Origin: JAQVUB01 sp033809415
Lineage (GTDB): Bacteria; Verrucomicrobiota; Lentisphaeria; Oligosphaerales; Oligosphaeraceae
DNA: 6,628 nucleotides
Assembly (NCBI GenBank): GCA_033809415.1
Contig: JAPXLT010000262.1
Location: 1 to 6,628 of the forward strand
Direction: 5' to 3'
Below, piece by piece: positions 4,935 through 6,628 of this stretch. Within the stretch, counting starts at the first letter, position 1; each line of letters opens with the position of its first letter. The notes beneath the pieces are model-generated. The model was given only the letters and a program-made list of their open reading frames with translations. It had not been told where the DNA came from and did no database searches. The position numbers were made by a program, and so were the translations under genes.

Positions 4935-5948
4935 TCAATGGATCAGGTCTGTTTTACGTCGGGCTTCGAAACGTGGGCGTTCCGGCTTATCGGCAATTTG
5001 CAGCCATCCTTCTATGCTTTGACGGAAAAAGTTCATTGGCTGGCGCATCATGGCAATGCCTTTCTGGCCGATCAATTCCGATGCCATATCGAAGATCAGC
5101 AGGGTATAATCCTTTCCCAATGCCAAACCATAACGGGCGGCACAAAGCACGGTGGGTACCGCCAAATCATAGTTCATTACAAAGATCGACCGGGGAAAAC
5201 CGGGCACTGCAAATAATTTTCGCCCGATATTTTCAAAGCTGCCCGCTAGGTCGGTAAAATTCTGTTTGAAAATTGCGTTCGGAGAAAGTTTGGCGCCGAG
5301 TTCCAAGCAGATTTCATAAAAGGCAATGATGCGTTCATTCAAATAAGGGGACCGGCTGCCGGGCAGCTTGGACAGAAAGGCCAGTTCCGGCCCAGACTCC
5401 TGCAAGAGCCAAGTCAGTCCCTCCTCGAGACTTTCTCTTACTTCGGTGCAAATATAGTCAAAATCCTCATAACTGCGATTGATCAGAAGCTGCGGCAATC
5501 CTTTCTGCTTCAGATGACGCATCAGCAAAACCTGATTTTCGGAAGGCAGCAACCAGAGAATCGCCTGCCCTGGCTGGAAGTAATCATTGGCATTCCCCAT
5601 GGCAAAATCATTACTGACCCAGCGCACTGGCAAGTCCCCTGTATCCAACGAAAAAAGCATCTCGGAAAAAGGAAACATCGGTGAATTTTCACGGTTATCT
5701 CCAATAATCACCAGAGACTTGATCTCACTTCCATAGGGCCCCGGGCGAACAAATGCGCCACTGCCTTTGCGGGAACTGATATGACCGGAACTGGTCAGAT
5801 TCTTCAGCGCCCTGACAACCGTTGTCCGGGAACAAGAACAACGGTTCATCAACTGCTGCTGCGAGGGAATACGCTGATGCGGAACCAGAGTCCCGTCCGA
5901 AATGCGCTCCAACAAATACCGCTCGACTGCCGTCGTCTTTTGCAACAT
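4935..5948 (-). CDS. GntR-type transcriptional regulator with LacI-like sensor domain
   Basis: 337 residues. The N-terminal winged helix-turn-helix of the GntR family covers about residues 5-67: RIPSQQQLMNRCSCSRTTVV leads into the recognition helix, and GHISSRKGSGAFV is the wing. Residues 75-320 resemble the periplasmic-binding-like sensor of LacI regulators: KGLPQLLINR, RIIAFYEICLELGAKL, and SIFVMNYDLAVPTVLCAARYGLALGKDYTLLIFD near the end. The plan is that of AraR, which represses sugar-use genes until a sugar binds. Such regulators are common in Lentisphaerae beside carbohydrate genes (general knowledge, not shown here). Start ATG 5946-5948 has a near-perfect Shine-Dalgarno AGGAGGT 5 bases upstream; the longer in-frame extension to 5984 lacks one and overlaps the promoter. 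It is divergent from a secreted-protein gene, its likely target. The ligand is not inferable. Confidence 0.92.
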   Translation of the reverse strand: MLQKTTAVERYLLERISDGTLVPHQRIPSQQQLMNRCSCSRTTVVRALKNLTSSGHISSRKGSGAFVRPGPYGSEIKSLVIIGDNRENSPMFPFSEMLFSLDTGDLPVRWVSNDFAMGNANDYFQPGQAILWLLPSENQVLLMRHLKQKGLPQLLINRSYEDFDYICTEVRESLEEGLTWLLQESGPELAFLSKLPGSRSPYLNERIIAFYEICLELGAKLSPNAIFKQNFTDLAGSFENIGRKLFAVPGFPRSIFVMNYDLAVPTVLCAARYGLALGKDYTLLIFDMASELIGQKGIAMMRQPMNFFRQSIEGWLQIADKPERPRFEARRKTDLIH

Positions 5949-5967
5949 GAATGACCTCCTGTAGTTT

Positions 5968-5984
5968 ATGATACAATAATACAT
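5968..5984. promoter_or_regulatory. Putative GntR operator, site 1 (gntR side)
   Basis: ATGATACAATAATACAT matches 6376-6392 at 14 of 17 positions; the outer bases ATG...CAT are dyad-symmetric. It covers the predicted gntR -10, as expected for autorepression. It also reads as two abutting 8-mers, ATGATACA and ATAATACA. AT-richness lowers the significance. Confidence 0.45.
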
Positions 5985-6001
5985 CTTTAGAAAAGAAACA
6001 A
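5973..6001 (-). promoter_or_regulatory. Candidate gntR promoter
   Basis: On the - strand: -35 TTGTTT (6001-5996, three of six consensus), a 17-base spacer, and -10 TATTGT (5978-5973, the same hexamer as in the HTH-EIIA promoter). Transcription would start near 5966, giving a very short leader that still includes the Shine-Dalgarno. The weak -35 makes this tentative. Confidence 0.4.
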
Positions 6002-6058
6002 GCTAAAATGGATAAGCGTAAAAAATAATGCCAAAGCATTTAATGGGTTAGTCTTCTG

Positions 6059-6079
6059 TAGTGCGTAGTGCGTAGTGCG
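6059..6079 (+). repeat. TAGTGCG heptamer array with inverted counterpart at 6216-6236
   Basis: Three perfect TAGTGCG units start within the left terminal repeat of the 232-bp element. Near the other end, CGCACTA, TGCACCA and CGCACCC (6216-6236) form three degenerate units of the same heptamer on the opposite strand. The element is therefore roughly palindromic at the level of its repeat arrays. Confidence 0.8.
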
Positions 6080-6090
6080 GGTCAGACGTG

Positions 6091-6117
6091 GTGGACAGTG
6101 TGGACAGTGTGGACAGG
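6091..6117 (+). repeat. GTGGACAGT nonamer array
   Basis: Three consecutive 9-base units: GTGGACAGT, GTGGACAGT, GTGGACAGG. It lies inside the 232-bp element just after the TAGTGCG heptamers. No function is evident; replication slippage in a non-coding element is the simplest origin. Confidence 0.85.
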
Positions 6118-6306
6118 ACAAGAACACCCCCCCCGCACCCCACGACGGTCAGAATAATCACAACCGGGACGGTTGCGCTACTTTTTAAACCAGCGCCCCC
6201 TGCACCCGTTCCCAACGCACTATGCACCACGCACCCCATTCCCCTGAACCTTGTACTACAGAAGACTGAGGCATTGCCAAAGCATTTATAACAGAAAAGG
6301 GAATTT

Positions 6307-6329
6307 ATGATATAAGACAAAAATACATG
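6307..6329. promoter_or_regulatory. Degenerate third copy of the putative GntR motif
   Basis: Begins ATGATATAA and ends AATACAT like the 17-bp sites at 5968 and 6376, but has six extra bases between the halves. With the preceding TT it mirrors the context of site 1. It could be an auxiliary site about 30 bases upstream of the -35 of the secreted-protein gene, or chance in AT-rich DNA. Confidence 0.25.
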
Positions 6330-6356
6330 TTTTTTGTCACTTTCCAGTTACTAGCC

Positions 6357-6385
6357 TTGCAAGACCCCGTTGCTGATGATATAAT
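6357..6385 (+). promoter_or_regulatory. Sigma-70-type promoter of the secreted-protein gene
   Basis: -35 TTGCAA (6357-6362, four of six), exactly 17 bases, then a perfect -10 TATAAT (6380-6385). Transcription would start near 6392, giving a leader of about 83 bases. That leader contains an inverted repeat GAGTTC (6419-6424) / GAACTC (6444-6449) and the Shine-Dalgarno AAGGA (6463-6467). Confidence 0.7.
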
Positions 6386-6392
6386 TATTCAT
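6376..6392. promoter_or_regulatory. Putative GntR operator, site 2 (target promoter)
   Basis: ATGATATAATTATTCAT matches site 1 (5968-5984) at 14 of 17 positions and has dyad outer bases ATGA...TCAT. It overlaps the perfect -10 box and the expected transcription start, so bound protein would block the polymerase. A -10 box is AT-rich by nature, so some resemblance may be fortuitous. Confidence 0.45.
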
Positions 6393-6474
6393 GGAAGGTT
6401 TTGGAGACCATTATTTCGGAGTTCCTTAATACTCTTCGTCTTAGAACTCATCCATACTGTCTAAGGAATATGAA

Positions 6475-6628
6475 ATGTCATTTTTTCTGAATGGCCGCCA
6501 ATATCGCATGGGTAAGACCGTCATTGCCGGGATTTTCTGCCTGTTTTTTTTCTGCCATGCCCAGGAATTGTTCCTGTCACCCGGCGCAGTCAGCCTGGAT
6601 GGCATCCTGCAATTCCAGAAACAAGATG
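6475..6628 (+). CDS. N-terminus of a secreted protein, 3'-truncated by window edge
   Basis: Fifty-one codons are visible from ATG 6475, preceded by the Shine-Dalgarno AAGGA with a 7-base gap; the frame stays open to the window end. The protein begins MSFFLNGRQYRMGK, a basic n-region, then TVIAGIFCLFFFC and HAQE, a good signal peptide with likely cleavage after Ala30 (CHA|QE). The mature part starts QELFLSPGAVSLDGILQF. An internal in-frame ATG at 6508 (MGKTVIAG) is a second possible start but lacks a comparable ribosome site. It is transcribed divergently from gntR behind a good promoter, so it is the likely regulated target, perhaps an extracytoplasmic carbohydrate-related protein. Too little is present to name a family. 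Confidence 0.75.
   Translation, partial: MSFFLNGRQYRMGKTVIAGIFCLFFFCHAQELFLSPGAVSLDGILQFQKQD

Larger units (their letters stand above)
6043..6274. mobile_element. 232-bp MITE-like element with terminal inverted repeats, flanked by 14-bp direct repeats
   Basis: The ends (6043-6062 and 6255-6274) are inverted repeats matching at 17 of 20 positions, with a perfect 13-base core AGTCTTCTGTAGT. Immediately outside both ends lies the identical TGCCAAAGCATTTA (6029-6042 and 6275-6288), as expected for a target-site duplication, although 14 bp is long. Inside are heptamer and nonamer arrays, C-runs, and a small hairpin CAACCG-GGA-CGGTTG (6161-6175). There is no credible coding sequence. It splits the gntR/secreted-protein divergent promoter region. 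Alternative: the 14-mer contains the dyad AATGC-CAAA-GCATT and could be a duplicated operator. Confidence 0.6.

Noticed and set aside
6043..6062. Integron attC-like site
   Set aside because: GTTAGTC at 6048 does not fit the GTTRRRY core, and no paired RYYYAAC or integrase gene is present.
6048..6320. ORFs on both strands within the 232-bp element
   Set aside because: They translate the heptamer and nonamer arrays into low-complexity peptide and lack plausible starts.
6391..6429. Twelve-codon leader peptide starting at ATG 6391
   Set aside because: It begins at the predicted transcription start, has no ribosome site, and lacks any run of regulatory codons.

Overview
The window looks like a piece of a Gram-negative-type, medium-GC bacterial chromosome. 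A Lentisphaerae/Victivallales or related PVC-group member is my best guess. That rests on gene style: a fused helix-turn-helix/PTS-IIA protein, a GntR regulator with a LacI-type sensor, a short RRM protein with a glycine-rich tail, and a DUF362 ferredoxin-like protein. It also rests on intergenic spacers crowded with CACGAA-type and heptamer repeats. This is inference; no rRNA or marker phylogeny is available here.

Layout. The 3' part of accC (biotin carboxylase) runs in from the left edge on + (2-772) and ends in a small terminator next to a 112-bp palindromic repeat. A spacer of about 390 bases, probably a long leader, precedes a 103-aa RRM RNA-binding protein (1163-1474) with a strong intrinsic terminator (1537-1572). 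A 490-base spacer (1475-1964) holds that terminator plus several repeat-like segments. Next come two overlapping + strand genes: a small exported or membrane protein (1965-2492) and a DUF362 protein with two C-terminal 4Fe-4S motifs (2485-3741). They converge on the - strand HTH-EIIA gene (3861-4580) across a spacer made almost wholly of CACGAA repeats and a 9-unit heptamer array. A second 112-bp palindrome copy and a second 35-bp REP-like copy lie between the HTH-EIIA promoter and the 3' end of a - strand GntR/LacI-type regulator (4935-5948). Divergent from it, a secreted-protein gene starts at 6475 and runs off the right edge.

How parts work together. The gntR gene and the divergent secreted-protein gene form a plausible regulator/target pair. 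A 17-bp motif (consensus ATGATAYAATWATWCAT) overlaps the proposed -10 box of both promoters. A 232-bp element with 20-bp imperfect terminal inverted repeats and 14-bp flanking direct repeats sits between the two promoters and looks like a non-autonomous insertion. The membrane protein and DUF362 gene are probably translationally coupled. The HTH-EIIA protein is a candidate link between phosphotransfer state and transcription.

I found no tRNA, rRNA, CRISPR array, intact transposase or obvious defence system. The most unusual content is the density and variety of small structured repeats: at least four distinct kinds in 6.6 kb.
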